This document shows, in pieces, positions 22,689 through 28,421 of a stretch of 28,421 nucleotides of DNA; the stretch's first letter is position 1, and the number at the start of each line of letters is the position of its first letter. Below the pieces are notes generated by a model that ran no database searches, was not told the origin of the DNA, and saw only the letters and a program-made list of their open reading frames with translations. The stretch comes from Clostridia bacterium (GTDB taxonomy: Bacteria; Bacillota_A; Clostridia; Christensenellales; Aristaeellaceae), in assembly GCA_017481065.1 (NCBI GenBank), contig JAFUPT010000070.1, positions 1 to 28,421 of the forward strand, written 5' to 3'. The position numbers and the translations under genes were made by a program.

Positions 22689-22761
22689 TTTCGACAGGGC
22701 GCAGAAAACTTTGACGAAGCGATTGCATTTGTCGAAAACATGCTACAAAAGTTTTGTCGAA
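22689..22761. promoter_or_regulatory. Cluster of four Spo0A boxes upstream of spoIIGA and ylmC
   Basis: Three perfect TGTCGAA cores lie at 22690-22696 (minus strand), 22730-22736 (+, in TTTGTCGAAAA) and 22755-22761 (+). A fourth, TGACGAA at 22712-22718 (+), fits the looser TGNCGAA. They are 150-230 bp upstream of the spoIIGA promoter and 75-150 bp upstream of the ylmC start. The roughly 130 bp between them and the promoter is G/C-rich with no supported gene. Confidence 0.75.
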
Positions 22762-22790
22762 GCATGTCTGATCGGGAAGTGCGCATTCCG

Positions 22791-22819
22791 GCAACATTGG
22801 GACGCGGGATGCATAAAAT
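22791..22819 (+). promoter_or_regulatory. Weak sigma-E-like promoter candidate for ylmC
   Basis: GCAACATT (22791-22798), a 13-bp spacer and CATAAAAT (22812-22819) resemble the sigma-E pattern. The transcription start would fall at the Shine-Dalgarno (22825), which is close, so this is tentative. Confidence 0.25.
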
Positions 22820-22837
22820 GATGCGGAGGGGATTGAC

Positions 22838-23098
22838 ATGACTTTCACCGAGCTCAAGCAAAAGGACGTTGTAAACGTGTGCGATGGGCGCAGGCTGGGC
22901 AAGCCCATCGACCTGGTGCTCAGCGATATGGCCTGCGTGGAAGCGCTGGTGGTTCCCGCGCCGGGCGGCTTTTTGAACCTTTTGAAGCAGGAAAAGGAGG
23001 GCTGCCTGGTTCCCTGGAACCGGGTTTTGCGCATTGGAAGCGATGTAATCCTGGTTGAGGTGCGGGAAATGCTGGAAAACGAGCAGAATTGCGAATGA
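22838..23098 (+). CDS. YlmC/YmxH family sporulation protein (PRC-barrel)
   Basis: The 86-residue protein starts MTFTELKQKDVVNVCDGRRL and follows GGAGGGG. The whole length is a PRC-barrel-like small beta domain (GKPIDLVLSDM; VPWNRVLRIGSDVILVE), typical of the YlmC/YmxH family. In sporulating Firmicutes this gene follows sigG in the spoIIGA-sigE-sigG cluster. Here it starts a plus-strand series with nrdR and is divergent from spoIIGA. Its exact role is not established. Confidence 0.9.
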   Translation: MTFTELKQKDVVNVCDGRRLGKPIDLVLSDMACVEALVVPAPGGFLNLLKQEKEGCLVPWNRVLRIGSDVILVEVREMLENEQNCE

Positions 23099-23123
23099 AA
23101 TTCAATAGAATTCAAAAAAAGAC

Positions 23124-23152
23124 TAGACGAAACGTTATTTTTTGTGTATAAT
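23124..23152 (+). promoter_or_regulatory. Sigma-A promoter of nrdR
   Basis: TAGACG, a 17-bp spacer and a perfect TATAAT, 25 bp before the nrdR start, in an A/T-rich gap of about 80 bp after ylmC. Confidence 0.75.
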
Positions 23153-23177
23153 AGTTAACGTATGAGGTGAGAGCCAG

Positions 23178-23669
23178 ATGAGATGTGTCTTTTGCAACTG
23201 CATGCAGAGCCGCGTAATCGATTCGCGGCAGAGTGAGGATGGTTCCAGCATCCGCAGGCGCAGGGAATGTGAAAAATGCGGGCGCAGGTTTACTACCTAT
23301 GAGCGCATCGACCTGGTACCGCTGATGGTGGTAAAGAAGGACCAGAACCGCGAGCAGTTTGATATCAACAAGCTCCGCAGCGGCATCATCAAGGCCTGCG
23401 AAAAGCGGCCGGTGCCCCTGAGCAAGATTGATCAGCTGGCGCGGGATATCGAGCAGAAGCTCTACTGCCAGTCTGATGCGGAAATCACCAGCATAATGAT
23501 CGGCGAGCTCGTGATGGACGGGCTGAAGGCGCTGGATGAAGTGGCCTATGTGCGCTTTGCATCCGTATACCGCCAGTTCCGCGATATCCAAACCTTCCGC
23601 GATGAACTGAACAAGCTGCTTGCCGAATTTGAACCGGGTACTGCTGACGGCGAACCGGCCGCCAGATAA
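23178..23669 (+). CDS. nrdR: Transcriptional repressor NrdR
   Basis: The 163-residue protein starts MRCVFCNCMQSRVIDSR. The zinc finger uses C3, C6 (C8 is extra), C31 and C34 in RRRRECEKCGRRFTTYER. An ATP-cone domain follows (about 49-139; VVKKDQNREQFDINKLRSGI). It senses dATP/ATP and represses ribonucleotide reductase genes; none lies in this window. The family starts at this ATG, with GAGGTGAGAG as the ribosome binding site. It is close to phoB-like 33 bp downstream, perhaps co-transcribed. Confidence 0.96.
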   Translation: MRCVFCNCMQSRVIDSRQSEDGSSIRRRRECEKCGRRFTTYERIDLVPLMVVKKDQNREQFDINKLRSGIIKACEKRPVPLSKIDQLARDIEQKLYCQSDAEITSIMIGELVMDGLKALDEVAYVRFASVYRQFRDIQTFRDELNKLLAEFEPGTADGEPAAR

Positions 23670-23702
23670 ACCAACTATAGAAGAAAGAAAGAGGATACGC
23701 AC

Positions 23703-24404
23703 ATGGCAAACGAACTGATTCTGGCCGTTGATGACGAAGCTCATATTCTTGAACTGCTTTCGTTCAATCTCGAGGCTTCCGGCTACCGAGTTGTTACTGC
23801 CGCCACAGGCGAAGATGCGCTGGTGGTTTGTGCGCATGAGCGTCCTGCAATGGTTTTGCTCGACATTATGCTCCCGGGCATCGACGGCATGGAAGTTTGC
23901 CGCCGCCTGAAGAGTGCGCCGACCACTGCAGACATTCCGATCATCATGCTCACGGCAAAGGGCGATGAGGTGGACAAGATTCTTGGCCTGGAACTGGGCG
24001 CGGATGATTATATCACGAAGCCGTTCTCTGTGCGCGAGCTGATCGCCCGCGTAAAGGCTCTGCTGCGTCGCGCCGCTCCCCAGAACGAAGAAGAAGGCAT
24101 TCTCCACGTCGGCGGTCTCACCATCGATGTTGGCAATTATGAAGCCTTCCGCAATGGCGAAAAGCTGTCCCTCACGCTCAAGGAGTTTGAGCTGCTGAAG
24201 CTGCTGGTGCTTAGCCGCGGCAAGGTGCTCACCCGCGACTTCCTGCTGGACCGCATCTGGGGTTATGAATTCTACGGCGAGACCCGCACGGTAGACGTTC
24301 ATATCCGCCATATCCGCCAGAAGCTCGGCGACGATGCGCATTATATCGAAACCATCCGCGGCGTAGGCTACAAGTTCAACGATCGTCAGGAGAATCGCCT
24401 ATGA
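23703..24404 (+). CDS. phoB: OmpR/PhoB-family response regulator
   Basis: The 233-residue protein has a receiver domain (1-120) with D10, D11, the phosphoacceptor D54 (VLLDIMLPG) and K in ITKPFSVREL, and a winged-helix DNA-binding domain (about 130-228; SLTLKEFELLKLLVLSRGKV, TVDVHIRHIRQKLGDD, IRGVGYKF). It is closest in type to PhoB/PhoP of Gram-positive bacteria, but the phosphate role is inferred from the kinase architecture only. The end overlaps the kinase start by 4 bp (ATGA), so they are coupled. Confidence 0.92.
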   Translation: MANELILAVDDEAHILELLSFNLEASGYRVVTAATGEDALVVCAHERPAMVLLDIMLPGIDGMEVCRRLKSAPTTADIPIIMLTAKGDEVDKILGLELGADDYITKPFSVRELIARVKALLRRAAPQNEEEGILHVGGLTIDVGNYEAFRNGEKLSLTLKEFELLKLLVLSRGKVLTRDFLLDRIWGYEFYGETRTVDVHIRHIRQKLGDDAHYIETIRGVGYKFNDRQENRL

Positions 24405-26164
24405 GAACAAGGGTTGCAGCTGTTGTAACCCTGTTGATCGTGGCTCTTCTCGGCGTTCTGCTGGTACAGAGCTCTTCGTATTTGGCAAATAAAGAAAATA
24501 AACAATATCATGACGGCATCACGGTGATCTGTCAGGCAACGGGCGCGACTCTCGAGGGGGAAACCCCTGAGAGCCGTGTAGCCGTGCTACGCGCAAATGC
24601 TGCCATTGAACGGGACACCTTCCGCGGCTATTTCATGGCCGATGGTTCCGCCGTCTATACCTCCAATTCCAGCGCGCTTCCGCTGGCAGAGGAGGATATG
24701 CAAAATGCCAATGCGAATGCTGTAAGCGTATATAACCGCCAGAACGCAGAGGGAAAAGAAGCATTCTACGCCATCTATCAGTTTGATGATGGCGCTTTTT
24801 TGCTTTACGCCAGGAAAGAGGCAACAGGGTTGGATGTATTGCTGGGCAATCGGATGATGCTCGGCTTTGCCGTGCTCACACTCGGCCTGCTGGTATATGT
24901 GCTTGTGATCATCAGCGCCAACGCACGCAAGGAGGCGCTGGTGCGCCAGACCATGGTTGCGCTGGACGCCTTCTCCGAGGGCAGGTTCGATACCCGCATC
25001 GAGCCCCTGCGCGGCAAGAACCAGGAAATCAGCATCTACAATGCCATTATCGGCCGCATTCAGGATCGCGTGCTCAAGCAGGCGAGCCGGAACCACGCCA
25101 TGAGCATCGTGATGAACCAGATGCAGAACGGCATCATCGCCGTGGACGAGAGCCAGAAGGTGATGCTGATCACCCCGGTGGCCAAGAAGCTGCTGGGCAT
25201 CATCGGCAACCCCGAGGGCAGGCTCGTGAGCGATGCATCCAAGGATGTGAAGCTGGATGATGTGTTCAACGAGGCCATGCGGCAGGACGGCGTTTATACC
25301 AATGAAGTTGCCGCCCGCACCGCCACTGGCCGCGGACACCGCCCGCTGCGCCTGTATGTTTCCCCGATGCGCAACGATGGCAAGGTGGTCGGCGCGCTGG
25401 CCATGGTGGAGGATATCACCGAAATCCGCCGCCTGGAGCAGGTGCGCACAGACTTCGCCGCCAATGTTTCCCATGAGCTCAAGACGCCGCTCACTTCCAT
25501 CCGCGGCTTCGTGGAGACCCTGGAAAACGGCGCGATCGATAATCCCGAGATGGCGCACAAGTTCCTGCGCATCATCATGCTGGAAACCGAGCGTCTCACC
25601 CGTCTGATCAATGATATCCTGTCCATCAGCAAGCTGGAATCCGGCGATAACGAGGTCTCCGTGGAGCGCCTGCGCCTGGACAAGATGGCCTATGATGTGG
25701 CGGACATGCTCTCCATCCATGCCGGCGAGAAGGAAGTTACCGTAAACTGCCACATGAACAAGGAACCCGTGAACATCATGGGCAATTCCGACCGCGTGGA
25801 GCAGATGCTGATCAACCTGATCGAGAACGGCATCAAATACAACAAGCCCGGCGGCTCCGTCACTGTGCAGGTATTCTCCAACGGCGTGGAAGCCAACATC
25901 GCCATTTCGGATACCGGCATCGGCATCGCGGAGGAAAACCTGCCGCGCCTGTTCGAACGTTTCTACCGCGTGGACAAGGGCCGTTCCCGCCAGATGGGCG
26001 GCACGGGACTGGGCCTCGCCATCGTAAAGCACATCATCCGCACCATGGGCGGCGAAATCGAGGTGCATTCCAAGCTCGGCGAGGGCACGGAATTCCTGAT
26101 TACCCTGCCCCTTGCACCGAAGGATGATCCCGATAAAGACACCATCTTCAACGACGACAACTGA
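24401..26164 (+). CDS. phoR: PhoR-like sensor histidine kinase
   Basis: The 587-residue membrane kinase has TM1 (about 5-23), an extracytoplasmic region (24-150), TM2 (about 151-172), HAMP (173-225), a PAS domain (about 232-345; NGIIAVDESQKVMLI), HisKA with H358 in SHELKTPLTSIRG, and a HATPase domain (about 455-575; N-box NLIENGIKYN, DTGIGI, FERFYR, GGTGLGLAIVK). The layout is that of PhoR/WalK-type kinases. The sensed signal is not evident. The adjacent regulator is its likely partner. Confidence 0.93.
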   Translation: MRTRVAAVVTLLIVALLGVLLVQSSSYLANKENKQYHDGITVICQATGATLEGETPESRVAVLRANAAIERDTFRGYFMADGSAVYTSNSSALPLAEEDMQNANANAVSVYNRQNAEGKEAFYAIYQFDDGAFLLYARKEATGLDVLLGNRMMLGFAVLTLGLLVYVLVIISANARKEALVRQTMVALDAFSEGRFDTRIEPLRGKNQEISIYNAIIGRIQDRVLKQASRNHAMSIVMNQMQNGIIAVDESQKVMLITPVAKKLLGIIGNPEGRLVSDASKDVKLDDVFNEAMRQDGVYTNEVAARTATGRGHRPLRLYVSPMRNDGKVVGALAMVEDITEIRRLEQVRTDFAANVSHELKTPLTSIRGFVETLENGAIDNPEMAHKFLRIIMLETERLTRLINDILSISKLESGDNEVSVERLRLDKMAYDVADMLSIHAGEKEVTVNCHMNKEPVNIMGNSDRVEQMLINLIENGIKYNKPGGSVTVQVFSNGVEANIAISDTGIGIAEENLPRLFERFYRVDKGRSRQMGGTGLGLAIVKHIIRTMGGEIEVHSKLGEGTEFLITLPLAPKDDPDKDTIFNDDN

Positions 26165-26185
26165 ACCTGAAACGGAGGAATTACC

Positions 26186-27064
26186 ATGCGACTGGGAGCA
26201 CTTGAAGCCGGCGGAACCAAAATGGTGTGCGCCATCGGCGATGAAAACGGAAATGTGTTCGAGCGTGAGAGCTTTCCCACCCGGATGCCGGAAGAAACCA
26301 TGCCGCCGATCATTGCCTATTTCAAGGAGAAGGGCATCGAGGCGCTGGGCGTGAGCAGTTTCGGCCCGCTGAACCTGGATGAAAATGATCCCCACTACGG
26401 CGATATCACCACCACTCCCAAGCCCGGCTGGGCGAATTACCCGCTGCGCCGCGTGCTGATGGAGGAGCTGAATGTGCCTGTGGGCATCGATACGGATGTA
26501 AACGGCGCGGCCATGGCCGAAGCGCTCATCGGCGCGGGCAAGGGCCTGGATTCCCTGGTGTATTACACCATCGGCACCGGCATCGGCGGCGGCGCGATGG
26601 TGAGCGGCAAGCGCCTGCACGGCCTCGTGCATCCCGAGATGGGCCATATGCTGCTGCGCCCCCACAAGGATGATCCCACGCCCCACGGCTTCTGCCCCTA
26701 TCATGATGGCTGCCTCGAGGGCATGGCAAACGGCCCGGCCATCGAAAAGCGCTGGGGCGTATCCGCCAAGGAGCTGGCCCCCGACCATCCCGCATGGGAT
26801 TTGGAGGCCGAATACCTGGCCCAGATGTGCGTGAACACCATCGTTGTGCTCTCTCCCAAGATGATCGTGCTGGGCGGCGGCGTGATGCACCAGATGCACC
26901 TCTTCCCGAAGATTCGCAAGCGCACCCAGGAGCTGCTCAACGGCTATGTGGCCCACGACGCCATCCGCGAGAACATCGATAATTACATTGTTCCTCCGGC
27001 ACTGGGGGATAATGCCGGTGCGGCGGGCTCCCTGCTGCTGGCTGTGGAGGCACTCAAAAATTAA
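26186..27064 (+). CDS. ROK-family sugar kinase, fructokinase-like
   Basis: The 292-residue protein has the ATP-binding N-terminus LGALEAGGTKMVCAIG, the catalytic aspartate D104 in DTDVNGAA, GTGIGGG (131-136), EMGH (151-154) and a zinc-binding loop with H-x-x-C170-P-Y-H173-D-x-C176. It fits the ScrK/GmuE fructokinase-type branch of ROK. It probably phosphorylates fructose or mannose at C6; substrate is inferred from family only. GGAGG precedes the start. It follows phoR by 21 bp and precedes traX by 15 bp on the same strand. Confidence 0.9.
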   Translation: MRLGALEAGGTKMVCAIGDENGNVFERESFPTRMPEETMPPIIAYFKEKGIEALGVSSFGPLNLDENDPHYGDITTTPKPGWANYPLRRVLMEELNVPVGIDTDVNGAAMAEALIGAGKGLDSLVYYTIGTGIGGGAMVSGKRLHGLVHPEMGHMLLRPHKDDPTPHGFCPYHDGCLEGMANGPAIEKRWGVSAKELAPDHPAWDLEAEYLAQMCVNTIVVLSPKMIVLGGGVMHQMHLFPKIRKRTQELLNGYVAHDAIRENIDNYIVPPALGDNAGAAGSLLLAVEALKN

Positions 27065-27079
27065 GGAAAAGGTTGGATC

Positions 27080-27874
27080 ATGGCAAGAGGCAAGAGCGAC
27101 CTGAGCATTCCGTGGCCCTTTGCGCCGTCGGTTGTAAAGCTGAATAACGATACCAATCTTTTGAAGGTCATCGCCATGATAGCGATGCTGTGCGATCATG
27201 CGGGAAAGATGCTTTTCCCGCAGTATCGCATTCTGCGCATCATCGGGCGGATGGCCTTCCCGATCTATGCCTACTGCCTGGCGGTGGGCTGCGTGTATAC
27301 GAAGAACCCGCTGCGCTACCTCGGCAGGATTGTGCTGCTGGCGCTCGTCGTGCAGCCGCTCTACGCTGTTTCCATGGGGCACAGCGTGAACGCCATGTAT
27401 TCTGTTTCCTTTGCGGAGAAGCCCATCGAGGCCGCGCTGAATTTCTACATCGAGAGCTGGACCAAGAAGCCCAGCATACTCGTGGCGCTGGCCGTGGGCA
27501 TGCTGCTGATCTGGACCCTGCGGGAGCGGCAGCTGGTGTTTACCGCCGCGCTTGTTGTGTTCATCTGGCATTTCCAGGGCAAGCTGGATTACGGCTGGAA
27601 GGGCATTGTGCTGATGGTGCTGTTTTATGTGTTCGCATCCAAGCGTTGGCTCTCCCTGCCCTGTGTGCTGGCCTTCATGCTGTGGTGGGGGATGCAGGGA
27701 ACGGGCTATGAGCTCTTTGGAATAAAGTTTAGTTCGCAGATATTCGCAATCATGAGCCTGCCCCTGATCTATATCCGCACCAACACAGGAATCCGCCTGC
27801 CGAAGTGGCTGTTTTACGCCTTCTACCCGGCTCACCTGGCGCTGATTTTCGTGCTGGATAAGTTTGTGATGTAA
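27080..27874 (+). CDS. TraX-like integral membrane protein
   Basis: The 264-residue polytopic protein has about seven to eight hydrophobic segments. The opening NLLKVIAMIAMLCDHAGK, then RIIGRMAFPIYAYCLAVG, is typical of the TraX family (first described for pilin acetylation on the F plasmid; chromosomal homologues in Firmicutes have no known role). The ending FYAFYPAHLALIFVLDKF is also family-like. AAGG precedes the ATG at low strength. No conjugation gene is adjacent. Confidence 0.9.
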   Translation: MARGKSDLSIPWPFAPSVVKLNNDTNLLKVIAMIAMLCDHAGKMLFPQYRILRIIGRMAFPIYAYCLAVGCVYTKNPLRYLGRIVLLALVVQPLYAVSMGHSVNAMYSVSFAEKPIEAALNFYIESWTKKPSILVALAVGMLLIWTLRERQLVFTAALVVFIWHFQGKLDYGWKGIVLMVLFYVFASKRWLSLPCVLAFMLWWGMQGTGYELFGIKFSSQIFAIMSLPLIYIRTNTGIRLPKWLFYAFYPAHLALIFVLDKFVM

Positions 27875-27921
27875 GCCCGGTATCCTGTCGATTCATAGGA
27901 AAAGTTAACACAAAAAGCTGT

Positions 27922-27950
27922 TGACATATTCCTCCATCGGGTGTATTATA
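27922..27950 (+). promoter_or_regulatory. Strong promoter of tRNA-Lys
   Basis: A perfect TTGACA, a 17-bp spacer and TATTAT, 18 bp before the tRNA. Confidence 0.85.
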
Positions 27951-27968
27951 TACAAGTCGACAGGACAT

Positions 27969-28044
27969 GCACCTTTAGCTCAGTTGGTAGAGCACCTGAC
28001 TCTTAATCAGGGTGTCCAGGGTTCGAGCCCCTGAAGGTGTACCA
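27969..28044 (+). tRNA. tRNA-Lys (anticodon CTT), CCA encoded
   Basis: Cloverleaf read by eye: acceptor GCACCTT / AAGGTGT (first pair G-U), D-arm AGCTCAGTTGGTAGAGC-like, anticodon stem CCTGA / TCAGG with loop CTCTTAA, T-arm with GTTCGAG, discriminator A and encoded CCA. It has its own promoter and a terminator 3 bp after the CCA. Confidence 0.96.
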
Positions 28045-28046
28045 CA

Positions 28047-28085
28047 AAAACCCTTGAAAACACGGCGTTTTCAAGGGTTTTCTTT
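28047..28085 (+). terminator. Terminator of tRNA-Lys
   Basis: A perfect 15-bp stem (AAAACCCTTGAAAAC / GTTTTCAAGGGTTTT, loop ACGGC) with further T residues. Confidence 0.9.
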
Positions 28086-28122
28086 TGTTTATCGGTGGAA
28101 ACGGGGGAGAGTTGTGCAACTT

Positions 28123-28159
28123 TTCTGCAACTTTTTTTCCGAAAACAAAAGTTGCAGAA
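28123..28159. repeat. 13-bp inverted repeat downstream of tRNA-Lys
   Basis: TTCTGCAACTTTT (28123-28135) and AAAAGTTGCAGAA (28147-28159) are perfect inverted copies, 11 bp apart. The core TGCAACTTTT also occurs once directly before the left arm at 28115-28124, giving a tandem direct repeat. Confidence 0.8.
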
Positions 28160-28243
28160 GTGGACACACGGATGTGAAATTCCATATCATTTTCAATGAA
28201 GCCCAAAGTGAAATCGGAAAAACAACAAATTTCATTTTGAATC

Positions 28244-28284
28244 AACCGGAGGAATCAGAGATTTTCTCCGGTTTTTTGTTTTTC
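28244..28284 (+). terminator. Terminator-like hairpin with no assigned gene
   Basis: AACCGGAG (28244-28251) and CTCCGGTT (28266-28273) enclose an inner AATC-AGA-GATT stem and are followed by T-runs on +. It implies a plus-strand transcript in the gap; no ORF was supported, so a small RNA or read-through from upstream are possibilities. Confidence 0.7.
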
Positions 28285-28296
28285 ATTTCTATATAT

Positions 28297-28321
28297 CCGC
28301 GCGCGCACGCGCGGGCGCGCG
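28297..28321. repeat. Alternating C/G palindromic tract
   Basis: A 25-bp run is all C or G but for one A at 28307. It forms a 7-bp stem CCGCGCG / CGCGCGG with loop CGCA and is flanked by ATATAT and ATTAATT. Alternating purine-pyrimidine character makes it a Z-DNA or cruciform candidate. Confidence 0.7.
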
Positions 28322-28421
28322 ATTAATTCAAAATCTGAAGGTGAATGAAATCACTAAAAAATTCTTAAAAACTAGCACAAAATCGGGCTCACAGCGACCG
28401 CACACATAGCGCGTGATGGTA

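Larger units (their letters stand above)
28086..28421. other. A/T-rich gene-free tail after tRNA-Lys, possible edge of an integrated element
   Basis: About 340 bp to the window end show no supported gene. Apparent ORFs here run through the tRNA. The base composition is clearly richer in A/T than the coding part of the window, and it holds an inverted repeat, a terminator-like hairpin and an alternating C/G tract, listed separately. Direct copies of the tRNA 3' end, which would prove an attachment site, would lie outside the window. Confidence 0.4.

Noticed and set aside
24587..27835. A 1,082-codon open frame on the minus strand over phoR, the ROK kinase and traX
   Set aside because: Antisense shadow of three well-supported genes; no motif and no ribosome binding site.
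28003..28326. Frames on both strands running through tRNA-Lys and its terminator
   Set aside because: They overlap the tRNA and have no ribosome binding site; such frames are a known source of false genes.
1..28421. CRISPR array, insertion sequence, rRNA or known riboswitch
   Set aside because: No regularly spaced repeats, transposase frame, rRNA core sequence or recognisable riboswitch core was found on reading both strands.

Overview
The window looks like a chromosomal segment of an anaerobic, spore-forming, fairly GC-rich member of the Clostridia. Evidence seen here: the sporulation genes spoIIGA, sigE, a sipL-like coat morphogenesis gene and ylmC/ymxH; the SCIFF ranthipeptide with its radical SAM maturase; a two-part acyl-CoA dehydratase activase system; a ferredoxin-type aldo/keto reductase; and strong AGGAGG-type ribosome binding sites. 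I cannot fix the family from sequence alone. Genes lie on both strands in short units, most bounded by clear hairpin terminators, several of them bidirectional.

Layout. 1-2.2 kb (+): tail of an unknown gene, a zinc-ribbon protein with a long leader, a small membrane protein, and an aldo/keto reductase with two [4Fe-4S] motifs. 2.2-6.4 kb (-): the operon scfA (SCIFF peptide), scfB (maturase) and a PLP-dependent Orn/Lys/Arg decarboxylase, then a 76-residue Cys-containing protein and a lone, A/T-richer gene with an immunity-protein-like C-terminus. 6.6-11 kb (+): flavin reductase, secreted carbohydrate-binding (DUF4353-type) protein, secreted L,D-transpeptidase. 11.1-14.0 kb (-): glutamate racemase and RNase R. 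14.2-16.1 kb (+): an orphan small protein and the sipL-like gene, which has a good sigma-E-type promoter and lies between two related intergenic repeats. 16.4-20.6 kb (-): a two-gene acyl-CoA dehydratase/activase pair whose start and stop codons overlap. 20.8 kb (+): a 29-codon micro-ORF fused to a terminator. 21.0-22.5 kb (-): spoIIGA-sigE. 22.8-27.9 kb (+): ylmC, nrdR, phoB-like and phoR-like two-component genes, a ROK sugar kinase and a TraX-like membrane protein. 27.97 kb: tRNA-Lys(CTT), followed by an A/T-rich, repeat-bearing, gene-free tail that could be the edge of an integrated element.

The most coherent theme is sporulation. Upstream of spoIIGA-sigE there are four matches to the Spo0A box in about 70 bp, plus a degenerate one next to a TTGGAA-N17-TATGAT promoter. 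The product, pro-sigma-E, keeps a pro-sequence before YIGGSD for SpoIIGA to remove, and sigma-E could then read the sipL promoter in the same window. Compared with the order usual in sporulating Firmicutes (spoIIGA-sigE-sigG-ylmC-nrdR), the spoIIGA-sigE pair appears inverted and sigG is absent from this place. The spoIIGA frame runs 155 bp into sigE. Other candidates for novelty are the SCIFF-decarboxylase operon, the micro-ORF opposite sigE, and the immunity-like orphan.
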